From: Terebella lapidaria
Lineage: Eukaryota > Annelida > Polychaeta > Terebellida > Terebellidae
DNA length: 64,000 nt
Direction: 5' to 3'
Assembly (NCBI GenBank): GCA_949152475.1
Contig: OX424560.1
Coordinates: 3,472,001 to 3,536,000 of the forward strand
A program made the position numbers and the translations under genes. Shown here piece by piece: positions 1-10,895 of this stretch. The notes under the pieces were generated by a model. The model saw nothing but the letters and a program-made list of their open reading frames with translations, had not been told where the DNA came from and ran no database searches. How positions within the stretch are numbered: the first letter of the stretch is position 1; every line of letters starts with the position of its first letter.

Positions 1-90
1 CTGTTGTTCACTTACAAATTTCTGGAGTTCTTTATCGACATAACCCAATTTCTCTCCTGCCGATATCCACTTCTCTAAATTGGTAGCCAT
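1..90 (-). CDS. gag: Gag N-terminus of an LTR retrotransposon, cut by window edge
   Basis: The minus strand starts at an ATG (plus positions 88-90) and runs open to the window edge, giving about 30 residues beginning MATNLEKWISAGEKLGYVDK. The pattern W-x-x-x-G-x-x-L-G-Y followed by K-E-L-Q-K-F-V resembles the start of many metazoan Ty3/gypsy Gag proteins, a family-level judgement from memory. About 420 bases of untranslated leader separate this ATG from a retroelement primer binding site at 513-531 and an LTR beyond it, which is the expected order for a minus-strand element. The rest of the element lies outside the window, so intactness cannot be judged. Confidence 0.6.
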   Translation of the reverse strand, partial: MATNLEKWISAGEKLGYVDKELQKFVSEQQ

Positions 91-512
91 GATTACGAAA
101 GACAATTCAAAATGCACAACCAATATATATGTAACAAATACTACACACGCAAATTTCACCCTGAAATATGAAACAGGTCACAAATCAAATATTCACATGC
201 AACAAACCGAGGGATTTATACAGCTCAGTGACCTTTCAAGAGTAAAGCATACACGTTCTCACCAACGCCAGTCACTCACGCAAATCCATACGATGACGTT
301 TTGTCAGTCTGTTAGTAAACAAAATTTTTAGAACACTGCAATTCCCAGCACCTTGTGCCAGTGCAACCTATTTTCTGCTCGGGGAACTCCTGCCTAACCT
401 GGTCTTGAAAGAAACCAATTTCATTAACAAGAAAATACCAGAACCTTACAATATAATACCCTAAATCACGAGCCTGATACAATACAATGAAACAATGTAT
501 TATATTCTCAAA

Positions 513-531
513 ATTCCCGGACGAGCACCCA
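513..531 (-). other. Primer binding site of minus-strand LTR element
   Basis: The minus strand reads TGGGTGCTCGTCCGGGAAT. It starts with TGG, the complement of the tRNA CCA end, and closely resembles the TGGGGGCTCGTCCGGGAT sites known from tRNA-Pro-primed retroelements. It lies 3 bases inside the proposed LTR edge (...CTTGACA on the minus strand). The tRNA assignment is an inference. Confidence 0.65.
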
Positions 532-763
532 TATTGTCAAGAAGTATGATTTGGGTACGACTCGTGAACAGAAAACACCAGTATGTTAATAAATGAGAAT
601 TATATTTAAACAAGGCGAATTATATACAAGATGATCGTTATGAGAATTTTTGATATGAACAACCCTTATACCAGGATACACAATTAGACAATTTACCCAC
701 TACAAATATCTATCCCGAGTACAAATGTCCACAATGCAGTGCCACTTCCACAAGGCAACAAGT

Positions 764-861
764 CGTCCCATGGAGACAGCTGGGGACGATCCCACGACGT
801 AGTTATGGCTGTCCCACGAAGACACAGGTCCCACGAAGATAGCTGGTGGTCCCACGTAGAC
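764..861 (-). repeat. Five-copy GTCCCACG(A/T)AGA motif array inside the LTR
   Basis: Plus-strand copies start near 764 (GTCCCATGGAGA), 788 (GATCCCACGACG), 811 (GTCCCACGAAGA), 828 (GTCCCACGAAGA) and 849 (GTCCCACGTAGA), spaced 17-24 bases apart. The spacers are unrelated to each other. No function is known to me. Confidence 0.6.
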
Positions 862-1096
862 TGCAAGTGAGTCCCTAACACAGGACCAAGGAAGGGCGAG
901 ACCGTCTGCACGATGACAGGGACAACGGCGAGACGACAGACAGTTCACACGCACCGCATGGCTGGTCGACTCTCAATATCAGGTTGACAATCTTTACACA
1001 GTACTTGAAAGGTCACTGATCTCCACCCAAGCTCCACATCCACTGCACACAACCATCGGGCATAAAATTTTCGGTATGCACCGTATAGATTCCAAT

Positions 1097-1372
1097 CTGC
1101 CATCTGGCAGTAAATTAAAGATTACAAAATTGACATCCGTCAATTATTTTACATTGCCTTCTGGCAATAACTCAAATTCACCAATTGACATCCGTCAATC
1201 GTCCTACATTGCCATCCGGCAAAATCCACAAAAGTTTGTTCCATCCGGAACTATGCCATCTGGCATACTTCAGAAATCACTTAACGCTATCCAGCGTATA
1301 TACATTAGTAAGGCCATCCGGCCACAGCTACGGCATCCGCCAACTCCAGTCACGTACGTGTTGTCATCTGAC
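1097..1372 (-). other. Array of about eleven mini-hairpins with a constant tetraloop
   Basis: Plus-strand hairpins, written stem-loop-stem: 1097 CTGCC-ATCT-GGCAG; 1128 AATTGAC-ATCC-GTCAATT; 1153 ATTGCC-TTCT-GGCAAT; 1184 ATTGAC-ATCC-GTCAAT; 1209 TTGCC-ATCC-GGCAA; 1238 GTTCC-ATCC-GGAAC; 1252 TATGCC-ATCT-GGCATA; 1284 ACGCT-ATCC-AGCGT; 1312 GGCC-ATCC-GGCC; 1332 GGC-ATCC-GCC; 1363 GTC-ATCT-GAC. The stems differ but stay perfectly paired, while the loop is nearly fixed (ATCC or ATCT, once TTCT). On the minus strand, the presumed RNA sense, the loops are GGAT, AGAT or AGAA closed mostly by a C-G pair. This looks like covariation around a fixed loop. Confidence 0.85.
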
Positions 1373-1415
1373 CACATTCATAATTGCAATACCCAACCTT
1401 TGGCAGTGCAGTGGA

Positions 1416-1423
1416 ATATATAG
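1416..1423 (-). promoter_or_regulatory. Candidate TATA box of the LTR
   Basis: The minus strand reads CTATATAT in the context CCATGCTATATATTCCACTG, a plausible core promoter a few tens of bases upstream of the hairpin array. It is supported only by sequence and position. Confidence 0.4.
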
Positions 1424-1527
1424 CATGGGTGGCCACACCTAAAAAACTATCACAGCTCCTTTGAGCTGTTTGTAATAAACCTGAGTTGCAGGAAATATCG
1501 TTTATAACAAAGCCTGGTGTGCACACA

Positions 1528-1835
1528 ACCCAGACAAAACCGGCCAATACCAGTATATTCAGGTACCTAAAACTCAACGCGCGTTTACCAAGTGGCTGGA
1601 CCAGTGACCAGAAATATTTCTTCACACCTCAGTAATTTCAACCACGCTGGGGAAGGAACCTGCAAATATAAGTAGTGCAATTACACAAGTGAAAGGTTAT
1701 CCTCCACCACACCGTTATAAAAAAACATGTCACTGTGTGACAGTAACCCATATCGAAGCATATTCGTGCAACTCGAATCACATCAATAGGAGGCCGAGAT
1801 AAAGCCCTTTTGTCCAGAGTGTGTACCTTACAACA
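1528..1835. other. No recognisable feature
   Basis: Short broken ORFs only. The sequence could be the outer part of the LTR or flanking DNA; I see no repeat edge or coding signal. Confidence 0.4.
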
Positions 1836-2704
1836 AATGTTGCGGGTGTAGTACAAATTTTCTTCCTGTAAGATATAAGTAGGTATTCCTACATATTGAC
1901 ATAATTGTATGTTGGTATAATGGTACAGTGAGATCAGTACAGAACGATGGCACTTGTGATTTACTTGCAGTCAAACAATTCGCCGAACAATTCATTGAAC
2001 CTTATTTAAATTTATTTAAAGTCCTCTTAGAATGTTTTTTTTTTCCATTTAAATTTCTGAATTGTTTTGAAGAGTTGGAACACAAACCAATTTGTTTGTA
2101 AAACGAGTAAAAAAAGGTGCCGAAATTTAAAGTATACAACAATATAAAGTGATTGGAATATTACACTGGCTGCTTGTTTGTTTCCTTCAATTTCATACCA
2201 CTCACCACCAAGTGAAACTTTTGTTATCCAAGTCTAATCCAGTCAAATATATACTGTATGCATCAGATGTGACGCAAGCACGGATTCTTCTTAAGTGGGA
2301 GATTTGTGAAGCCTTTTCATGAAGGGACTTTGGAAATTCAAGATGGGGACGTCAATTTTGTCACATTTGCCTCGTCGACAAAATCACTTAGCTAGAACAA
2401 AAATATATTAAAAAATACATGACGTGTGGGACCGAGTTGTATCTCATTCAGTTCCAAATTTAAATTTAATGTCTCGACAACAATTTAAAACAATAAAAAA
2501 AATTCGGGGGGGGGGGGGGGGTAACTGTAACACAGTATGCTTATGATGTTTATTTTATATCACAATATAATCATAATTTCTTCATATCAACATAATGTTA
2601 TTTTAGACTATGTCTTACTTAACTGATTTATATGTATCACGCGATTTCTTGGCTAAATTTGGCCTAAAATATCCCCATAAGTGGCCGCAACTTCGGCATA
2701 ATTA

Positions 2705-4486
2705 GGTTACCGGACCTATGGTCCGATAACCTATTGGCATGGCGTTGCGTCCGTCGTCGTCGTCCACATTTTTATCTTTTTTGTTTACGGGCGAATTCTT
2801 CTGAAATTTTGCACAAAAATACTTAAAAATAATTCAAGAAGGAGGTATTTTTTTAGTTTTTTGATTTTCACATTTTTTTCAAAATGGCGGCCGTTTTCGA
2901 CGAAAAATGCCTGATTTTGGAATTTTGGTGGCCATTTTCTCAAAATCTGTTCAGTAACTTTTTTTCTTTTTGATACATAACACTCCTGATATGTACTCCT
3001 ATGATGACTATAAATTTCGTTGCGCTTGAATCGCTCGAAGTGGACCATTTTGGCCCAAACTCGGCCCAAATGGGACTTTCCCATGTTAAATTCTCCTATG
3101 CTTTATAATGGGACAGATTATGCCTAATATCTCACTTAATATTGAGATTAGAGACTAGGAATCAATTGTGGACATATAGGAAATGATATATGCTGAATAT
3201 TCTCGTGACCTTGAATTTGACCTCTGACCTCAATTTCAAGGTCAGAGCACAAAATGGCTGATATCTCGCTTATTATCGACTCTACAGCTTAGGAATCAAT
3301 TGTGGACATATAGGAAATGATATAATGCTGAATATTCTGATGACCTTGAATTTGACCTTTGACCCCATTTTCAAGGTCATAGGACAAAATGACTAATATC
3401 TCGCTTGTTATCGACTTTACAGCTTAGGAATCAGTTATCAACATATAGGAAATGATATATGCAGATTATTGTCATGACCTTGAATTTGACCTTTGACCTC
3501 ATTTTCAACGTCACAGGACAAAATGGCTAATATCTCACTTATTATCGACTCTACAGCTTAGGAATCAATTGTGGACATATAGGAAATGATATATGCTGAA
3601 TATTCTGATGACCTTGAATTTGACCTTTGACCTCATTTTCAAGGTCACAGGACAAAATGGCTAATATCTCACTTATTATCGACTCTACAGGTTAGGAATC
3701 AATTGTGGACATATAGGAAATGATATATGCTGAATATTCTGATGACCTTGAATTTGACCTTTGACCCCATTTTCAAGGTCATAGGACAAAATGACTAATA
3801 TCTCGCTTGTTATCGACTTTACAGCTTAGGAATCAGTTATCAACATATAGAAAATGATATGTGCAGATTATTGTCATGACCTTGAATTTGACCTTTGACC
3901 TCATTTTCAAAGTCACAGAACAAAATGGCTAATATCTCACTTATTATCGACTCTACAGCTTAGGAATCAGTTATGAACATATAGGAAACGATATATGCAG
4001 ATTATTGTCATGACCTTGAATTTGACCTTTCACCTCATTTTCAAGGTCACAGGACAAAATGGCTAATATCTCACTTATTATCGATTTTACAGCTTAGGAA
4101 TCAATTGTGGACATGTAGGAAATTATATATGCTGAATATTCTTGGACCTTGAATTTGACCTCTGACCTCATTCTCAAGGTCCAAGGACAAACTGGCTCAT
4201 ATCTTGCTCCTCTATTGACTGTATAGATTGGGAATCAATTGTGGACATGATATAGAAAATGATATACACTGAATATTTTGATGACCTTGAATTTGACCTT
4301 TGCCCCTTCATTTTCAAGGCCACAGCACAAAATTGCTAATATATCGCTGATTATTGAATTTACAGCTTAGCAATCAACTGTCGACATGATATATGCTTAA
4401 TGTTATATATGCTGAATATTCTCTTGACCTTGAATTCAACCAGTGACCTGGCTAACATCTAAAATATTAAACATTGTCCGGTAACC
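2705..4486. mobile_element. Non-autonomous TIR element flanked by TA
   Basis: The left end GGTTACCGGAC and right end GTCCGGTAACC form an 11-bp perfect terminal inverted repeat, with TA on both sides (2703-2704 and 4487-4488). The left end also holds a subterminal near-palindrome, GGTTACCGGACC-TAT-GGTCCGATAACC. The 1,782-bp body contains a minisatellite (3110-4440) and no transposase-like ORF. The related copy B lacks this DNA at the equivalent point (about 8360), which supports an insertion. TA target duplication fits Tc1/mariner-like and some other superfamilies; I cannot assign one. Confidence 0.75.
3110..4440 (+). repeat. ~133-bp minisatellite with clustered nuclear-receptor half-sites
   Basis: About ten tandem units of roughly 133 bp. 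Each contains the block TGACCTTGAATTTGACCTTT followed by GACC, and usually a downstream TTTTCAAGGTCA. The consensus unit therefore carries TGACCTTGA (inverse of TCAAGGTCA, the ERR/NR5A-type extended half-site), TGACCTTTGACC (inverse of GGTCAAAGGTCA, a DR1 element as bound by HNF4/RXR) and a facing TCAAGGTCA. Divergence is highest at the right end. Any binding is inferred from known motifs. Confidence 0.8.
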
Positions 4487-5580
4487 TATCTTTGGCCCTT
4501 GGCCTAATTTTTTCCTTATTTCTTATCAGCCTGTAGATTTTTTGATGTCTAAATGTATGTATCCCATACGAATGTTAAGTCAAGATTTGGTACAAATGTT
4601 GCTCGCTTTGAGTGCACAATACGGTTTCCAAGCGGTCCTAGTTTATTTGACAAAACGAACATACTGAAAGATGTGAAAAATATATATTGAAAGCTGGAAA
4701 ATATGCGGAATTTGCTAACTGAAGTTTTTATTTGATCTATTTGAAGTAAAGTGTGTGTCGATACTGACACGATATATTTTCTGCCATATTTGAGGGAAAT
4801 AAAGATAAAAAAAAACATGATTAAAAACAGGGTCTGGTATGCTTATATTCAATGACAAAGTTTGATAAACAAACTCATTATACACCAATCTGATAAAGAT
4901 AGACCACATGATGTCTAGTTGTCTCACGAAAAACATTCAAGGTGTATTAAACCCGACCCGAATACAGGACAGCCGATGTTTTCCGCCTTTGTCCACGGTT
5001 ACCAATCACGTGCCAGCATTGACACCACTTGTTTCCTCAAGTATCGGGACGTGATTTTCTAGTGTAGTTACATCATCGCTCAAACTGTTCTCTTATCAGT
5101 AGGTCATTGAGTACAACAAATCAAACAAACTCATGCTTGCACGAACTAGAAACGTCCGCTACATGTAGTTAATCCCGATCTCGACGAGTGCTGGAATAGA
5201 GGGTTTATCAGTGCTGAATCCGGCCATATTTAAAATGTTGGTGTAATGTAATCACTCGTATGCGAAAACAAATATTCACTATCCTATAAACGTTAATATT
5301 GAACACGTTTTATTCAAACGTTTGATCGTGATGTTTGGATGCTGAGCTTACGAAATTCAAAAGATAGTTGAATTTGGGAATCCCCAAACAAATAATATGT
5401 ATGTCACATTACAGTTGATATCTACATATACATGTGGGTACATGATACTCTGTCTACACCAATAAGGAGTAAGTATCACGTTAAAGGGCAGCCCGAATGG
5501 AAAATTGCATATCAGAATTTGTGACATTACAAGTTGAAAATAGACCCCATTCTGTTCACAAATTATCAGAAAAGAAAACA

Positions 5581-7251
5581 TAATTGTTGGTTTGTAGCGT
5601 GTTGCCAGTGTGAATTTTGGTATAAGAGTTTGGTGTTGTTTTTATTTTAAGAGTTGTCTATTTGTGGTTCTCAGTCGCTGCTCACAATCATATGGTACTG
5701 GTATTCGGTCTATACACACATATCGGTTGTCACGCAACGAGTTGCAATACGCAGTGTAATTTATTGAATGTTGTGGGTACGAGTCTCCATCCTACTCAAA
5801 CAAGCTGACAACAGACAAAATACTGTATCATCTTCGATACTTCTATTTCAAGAACACCGAAAATTTACCTCATATGTATTGATGAAAAAATACCACTTAT
5901 CTATCTGTTTCTGAGAATGATATACACAGGTGGTCTTTCCAAATTGGTTTTCTTATGGACCTATCGTTCATCATGGTAGATAACAAATATCGTATAACTT
6001 GTATGGGTCGTTTTTATCTGTTGAGTGTGATTACGTGATTATGCATGAATGTACAAAATTTACACGAGAATCCTGCATGAATCTCTGCTCACTTTCATTG
6101 CGTCGTTTAATACTCACTAAATTTGAACATCCAGTGATACGACTTTGGCTTTAACCAAACCCAGTCATGTTCACGAGAGGTGATGAAAGGTGATGGGATT
6201 TCAGCACATTTGATTTCAAATCGAATAGGATGTGCCTTGGATTTGATCGATACCGGGGTGCTGCGATTCCCGATTCCCCCTTGTATACTTATTCTAAACT
6301 TATATTTTTAGCACTCACTTTGGTGGGGTGGGTGGCATAGCGGCCTGGAATTTTTATTTATTTAAATTAATCATTTTGAAGTTCTTATTCTCCGCATCCA
6401 TTAGGGCCCCTCACATACTTGACAGTTGTCGAAAGTTGAACATATTCACCACAAGTTACAAGAAGCCTATTATAGGTTGTTCCGATACATATTCAGGTGG
6501 AGTAGCATTCTCTTTTCTCATTCACAACTCAATTGAATGATAAGCTGAGTATTGTTGGACTGTGACAACTGAAGTAATCAGTTTAGTTGGTAGATATAAG
6601 TATGGGACAAAACATGGACCAGTGTTGTCATGTGCCTTTTAAAATATTCCCAGTGCGCATTTGCATGATTTTTAGAAAAGTTACCCAGACATAGTGCCAG
6701 GTCCGTAATGGTAGCACACGATCATAGTACCGGGGTCTCATTCACCAGTAATACGATTGGGAATGTTACATTTCTGATAATTATATTTTTTCGCACTAGA
6801 GACATTCGCGAACATTTACCTAGATCAGGTTGATTTATATCAGCAGGTCAATTACCTCAGTCGCTCATTGATTTGATCACGTAAATGATGTACAGAGTCC
6901 ATTATTACTTCAGAGTCCATCACATCTTCTCTTGGCTGGATCAAACCTAAACAATATTATTTGTGCTTGAAATGTTCATCAATTTGCCTAATATTATCAT
7001 CGTGTCAAGAGATGTGCAGGTAGCACTTTTTTTTAGCTGCAGCTCAATATAATACTCTCTGTTTCAGTAACAAAAATCAAATTTGACACAATTTACACAT
7101 TAAGCACCATAATCATCGCATTTTCCAGCTCACGTTTCTGAACACGGTATACTCTATGTTTATAGAGAAGTACTGAGCGTTCCTCTAGTGCATAACAGTC
7201 GAACCTGAAATATACATGTTGTGCAATTGGATTATTTTATCAATGTGTACC
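5581..7251. other. No recognisable feature
   Basis: AT-rich spacer between the two duplication copies. I see only short ORFs without family resemblance, and no clear terminal repeats or tandem arrays. Confidence 0.5.
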
Positions 7252-9790
7252 TTGTGTCACGGGTTTAGTGCAAAATTTTCTCCATGTAAGATTTTAGAAG
7301 GTATTCCTACATACTGACGTAATAGTATGTTGGTCAAGTGGTACAGTACGATCGGTACAAAACGATATCACGTGTCAGTCACGTGACTCATGATCAGTCA
7401 AACAACACACTGAACACCCCATCGAACATGATTTGAAATTGTACTCAAAGAATGTTTTGTTTTCTGAATTGTTATAACGAGTTGGAACAAAAAACCGCAT
7501 TGTCTGTAAAATGTATTCGCAAGTGTAACATTTTAATATAATTATAATAACAGATGGAGAAATAGTGTCATAATTCAAAGTAAAGAACAATGCAGAGTAA
7601 TTGGAATAATGTGGTGATAACTGGTTTGTTCCTAGTCACAACCATGTGATACTTTTGGTATCAAAATCGAAACCACTTACGCATCACATGAATGGAGTGG
7701 CCAGAGTGGAGTCTGGTGAACCCTATGATGGGAAAGGCTTGATGGGGAAGTCAATTTGGCCACGTTTGGCACATTTGCCTTGTATCCAATTTGCTTGATT
7801 GGTCACTCATTGCTGGCGGACGTTAAATCTGTTTATGAGGATACCATCAACTCAGTAGCTTTCTGGCTTGTGATTATGTACTTGTCATATATCTGTTCCA
7901 TGGGGTTTGTTTCAGTTTTCTAAATTATTTTCATAGGTTGTTGGGCAGTTGTATACTAATTCCATCAGGTGTACAGTAGAAACAACTACATTTAACACAC
8001 TGTCTGCCCCTGATGACACCAGTGTGTCTTTGGATAAACTATTTGTTCGGGTTTTGTTTCTATTGCAAAAAGGAGAAAAAAAACATAAAATCAAACCCCA
8101 AATATATAAGCTTGGGGACCGAGTTCTTTCTTGTTTAGTTTCACGATATTAGTGTATTGACAACAATGATAATATTTTCTTACGTCAACTGTAACACAAT
8201 ACGCCTTATAATGTACGTCATTTAATGTGCATATTATAATTTGTCATATCAACGTATTTTGTTTTAGATCATGTCTTAGTTCACTGATTTATAATATCCC
8301 ACGCGATTAGTCAGCCAGATTCAGCCTTTAATGTGCACATAAGTGGCCCTAAATATCCTCACGAATATTTTCCTCATGGCCCTGGGTGGATACCAGCCTG
8401 TATATTATTCATGTCGTCATGCATGTTGACCTATGTGAAAAGTAATTCTACTCCGTATGATCAGTTAAGATAAGAAATATCAAAGAAATTATGTGAGTCC
8501 TACATGCTATGTGTATATCTGTGGTTACATACGGCTGTATATGAAAAACACATCATCGACCCAACACTCACAGTCACCTGAGATCAAATTCAATATTACT
8601 CGTAATTCAATAATACTGCATGGTAGCCATCCTTGTACAAAGTATGAATAGAAAACTACTGAAATATTTGAAAATAAATATATATATATATGAATTCAAA
8701 GCTGGAACAAGTGGGATATTTGCATAACAGGGTCCCGTATGCTCATGTCCAATGACAATTTGATAAAGAAAAAAAAACATTAATCAGCTAGCAGAGTTAA
8801 GATTTTTGAAATGATGTCAAGTGTCTCAAAAGAGACATTCAAGGTATATATAACCCGACCCGACTGTAGGACAGCTGATATTTTCCGCCTTTGTCTGTGT
8901 TTGACCAATCACTTGCCAGTATTCACACCACTTGGTTCGACAAGTATCGGAACGTGACTTTTCCTCAGTTGTTACATCATCACTCCAAACGGTCATCTTA
9001 TCATTAGGTCATAGTCCAACAAATTGAACAAAATTATCGTTACACGAACAAAGGAATCTCACCCAGTCAATCTCGACCTGGTGGGCTGAAATATATGGTT
9101 TATCACTGCTCAATCACTGCAGATTTTTTAAATGATGTCGAGTGTCTCAAAAGAGACATTCAAGGTATATATAACCCGACCCGACTGTAGGACAGCTGAT
9201 ATTTTCCGCCTTTGTCTGTGTTTGACCAATCACTTGCCAGTATTCACACCACTTGGTTCGACAAGTATCGGAACGTGACTTTTCCTCAGTTGCTACATCA
9301 TCACTCCAAACGGTCATCTTATCATTAGGTCATAGTCCAACAAATTGAACAAAATTATCGTTACACGAACAAAGGAATCTCACCCAGTCAATCTCGACCT
9401 GGTGGGCTGAAATATATGGTTTATCACTGCTCAACCAGGCAATGGATGATTGGTGTATTGCAAATCAGTCGTATACGAAAACACATTTTTGCCATCCTGT
9501 AATAATGAATATTGAACATGTTGTTTTCGACATTTTGATTGTGAGGTCTGGATGGTGAGCTCACGAAGTTCGACATATAGTTGAAACAGTGGATCCCCAA
9601 AACAATTGATATGTATAATACATTAGAGTTGATATTTACATATATATATGTAGGTATACGATAATCCATCTGCACCATTGATGAGTATGTACTTCTTGAA
9701 GAGCAACTAAAGTCAGAAATTCTGATGTCACGAGCTGAAGTGTTGAAAATGGACCCCCATTCTGTGGACGATTTATCAGGAAAACTGAAA
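7252..9790 (+). repeat. Copy B of the old diverged direct duplication
   Basis: Matches copy A (1836-5580) in order and orientation but lacks the TIR element. It carries a private internal tandem duplication at 8801-9436, and no coding frame is conserved with copy A. From 9791 to the LTR element at 10045 nothing further is recognisable. Confidence 0.75.
8801..9436 (+). repeat. Recent 321-bp tandem duplication
   Basis: Two adjacent units, 8801-9121 and 9122-9436, begin GATTTTT and run nearly identically through AACCCGACCCGACTGTAGGA to CACTGCTCAA. Only a few substitutions are visible, so it is much younger than the surrounding duplication. Confidence 0.85.
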
Positions 9791-10044
9791 TTTTCCATCT
9801 TCAACTACGCCTTTTTTTTCATGATGAAGTATCATGCAAACATCCTCATGGCTGTAATGGCCACTCAAATTTTCCATTCGACTAAAATTATTGCCTCCAC
9901 TTTAATATCGGTTAATTTTATGTTCAGGTCGTTTACTAGATACTTAACGAATTGTTCACAGTCCAGTTGAAGTACATGATACTGATCAAGGAACAAGTTG
10001 TGCATGACTTGAATATAATTCTATGTATATGTGACGTTTGTAGG

Positions 10045-10781
10045 TGTGGCGATTTTGCCCTAAGCACGCGGCAGGTGATTGTAAACATAAAAGCCATTTA
10101 TGTGGCCTTTTTGTACTTGGCCTTGTTTTGACATGCTCCGTTCGAGCGTGCGTTGCCACGGCGACGTATTGTAATTTACGCTCCAGTAAACTATAACAAT
10201 GGATCGATTAAACCTCGCGTGCGCCCTACAGTTTCTGGTGTATTATATATACACTGGAAGCGACTCGATCGAGGAGATTGTCCGAGAGATCGAGACTAGG
10301 ACGCACACGAGGCTCGCCATGAGCTTTGTGTTCCCTGGGTCTGAGTAGTGGGCTCCTAGAGCCCTGGGGACGATTTCCATGGGGAGGCCCGGGCTGGGAG
10401 AGACAAGTTGCTGACTCGGGGGCCTTCGGCCCTGTGGATCGCCAGCTCTCTCCCTTCCCGGGACGTGTGACAGAGGCTCTGGCCAGCATGTCGGACTGTA
10501 CGGGGTTCCGTCCCCGAGGCAGACCGCGGCTCGCCAGGCCCCGCCAGTTAACACCGTAGGGATGAACTAGTTTCTGAACGGTGTCCGTAGGCCTGGGAGT
10601 GTCGGGTGGGCTGTTACCTGGTTACCGTTAATGCTGAAGTAGTTACCGTGTCCGCAGCGACCTCCGGTGAGCGGCCCTGCCGCAAGGATCTGGAATAGCG
10701 GATGCGCGTCCGCAAGGACTCGGATGAGAGAGGACTATCCTCGAGGATCCCGAAGAGCGGACGGTAGTCAATAACTTTACA
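10045..10781 (+). repeat. 5' LTR
   Basis: Starts TGTGGCGATTTTGCC and ends AACTTTACA. It is near-identical to 17120-17856; differences seen include AAAGCC/AATGCC, CTCCG/CTCTG, TGTGGAT/TGAGGAT, ATCTGG/ATCCGG and GTCCGC/GTCTGC. Short ORFs within it are not considered genes. Confidence 0.92.
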
Positions 10782-10782
10782 T

Positions 10783-10800
10783 TGGTGCCGTGACCAGGAT
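10783..10800 (+). other. Primer binding site
   Basis: TGGTGCCGTGACCAGGAT begins one base after the LTR and starts with TGG. The same sequence is found on the minus strand at 58728-58745 in the large element. The tRNA species was not identified. Confidence 0.85.
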
Positions 10801-10895
10801 CAGTCCGACAGTGTTCCATCGCAGCCTACCGTCACAGCGTTGTAGCCTCCTTAGTCCCTGGGGATCGCCCGCTCCTCAAGGACATCTTAGGAAAA

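Larger units (their letters stand above)
535..1527 (-). repeat. 5' LTR of the edge-cut minus-strand element (outer end approximate)
   Basis: The internal edge is TGTCAAGAAG on the plus strand at 535, i.e. ...TTGACA at the LTR end, next to the primer binding site. The outer edge is uncertain because the partner LTR lies outside the window; 1527 is a guess at a terminal ACA. On the minus strand a TATA box (1416-1423) lies upstream of a hairpin array (1097-1372), which would place the array in the 5' part of the element RNA. Several copies of a GTCCCACG-type motif follow at 764-861. The LTR would be about 1 kb, long for the class. Confidence 0.5.
1836..5580 (+). repeat. Copy A of an old diverged direct duplication
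   Basis: Blocks match copy B at 7252-9790 in the same order and strand: TAGGTATTCCTACATA (about 1879 vs 7290), GGACCGAGTT (about 2429 vs 8116), TTTTCCGCCTTTGTC (about 4979 vs 8880) and ACCCCATTCTGT (about 5543 vs 9753). By eye the copies differ by roughly a quarter of positions with many indels. Copy A is longer because a TIR element (2705-4486) is inserted. No open frame is shared by the two copies, so it looks non-coding. Confidence 0.75.

Noticed and set aside
1097..1372. CRISPR-like or tRNA-like array
   Set aside because: No constant repeat with spacers and no cloverleaf; stems vary and only the loop is constant, in a eukaryotic retroelement LTR.
2785..3084. 99-codon minus-strand ORF
   Set aside because: Lies in the left part of a non-coding TIR element; lysine/phenylalanine-rich reading of AT-rich repeat sequence.
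10226..10559. ORFs in the LTRs (also 17301-17634)
   Set aside because: They lie in LTR sequence with low-complexity composition and no start or domain support.
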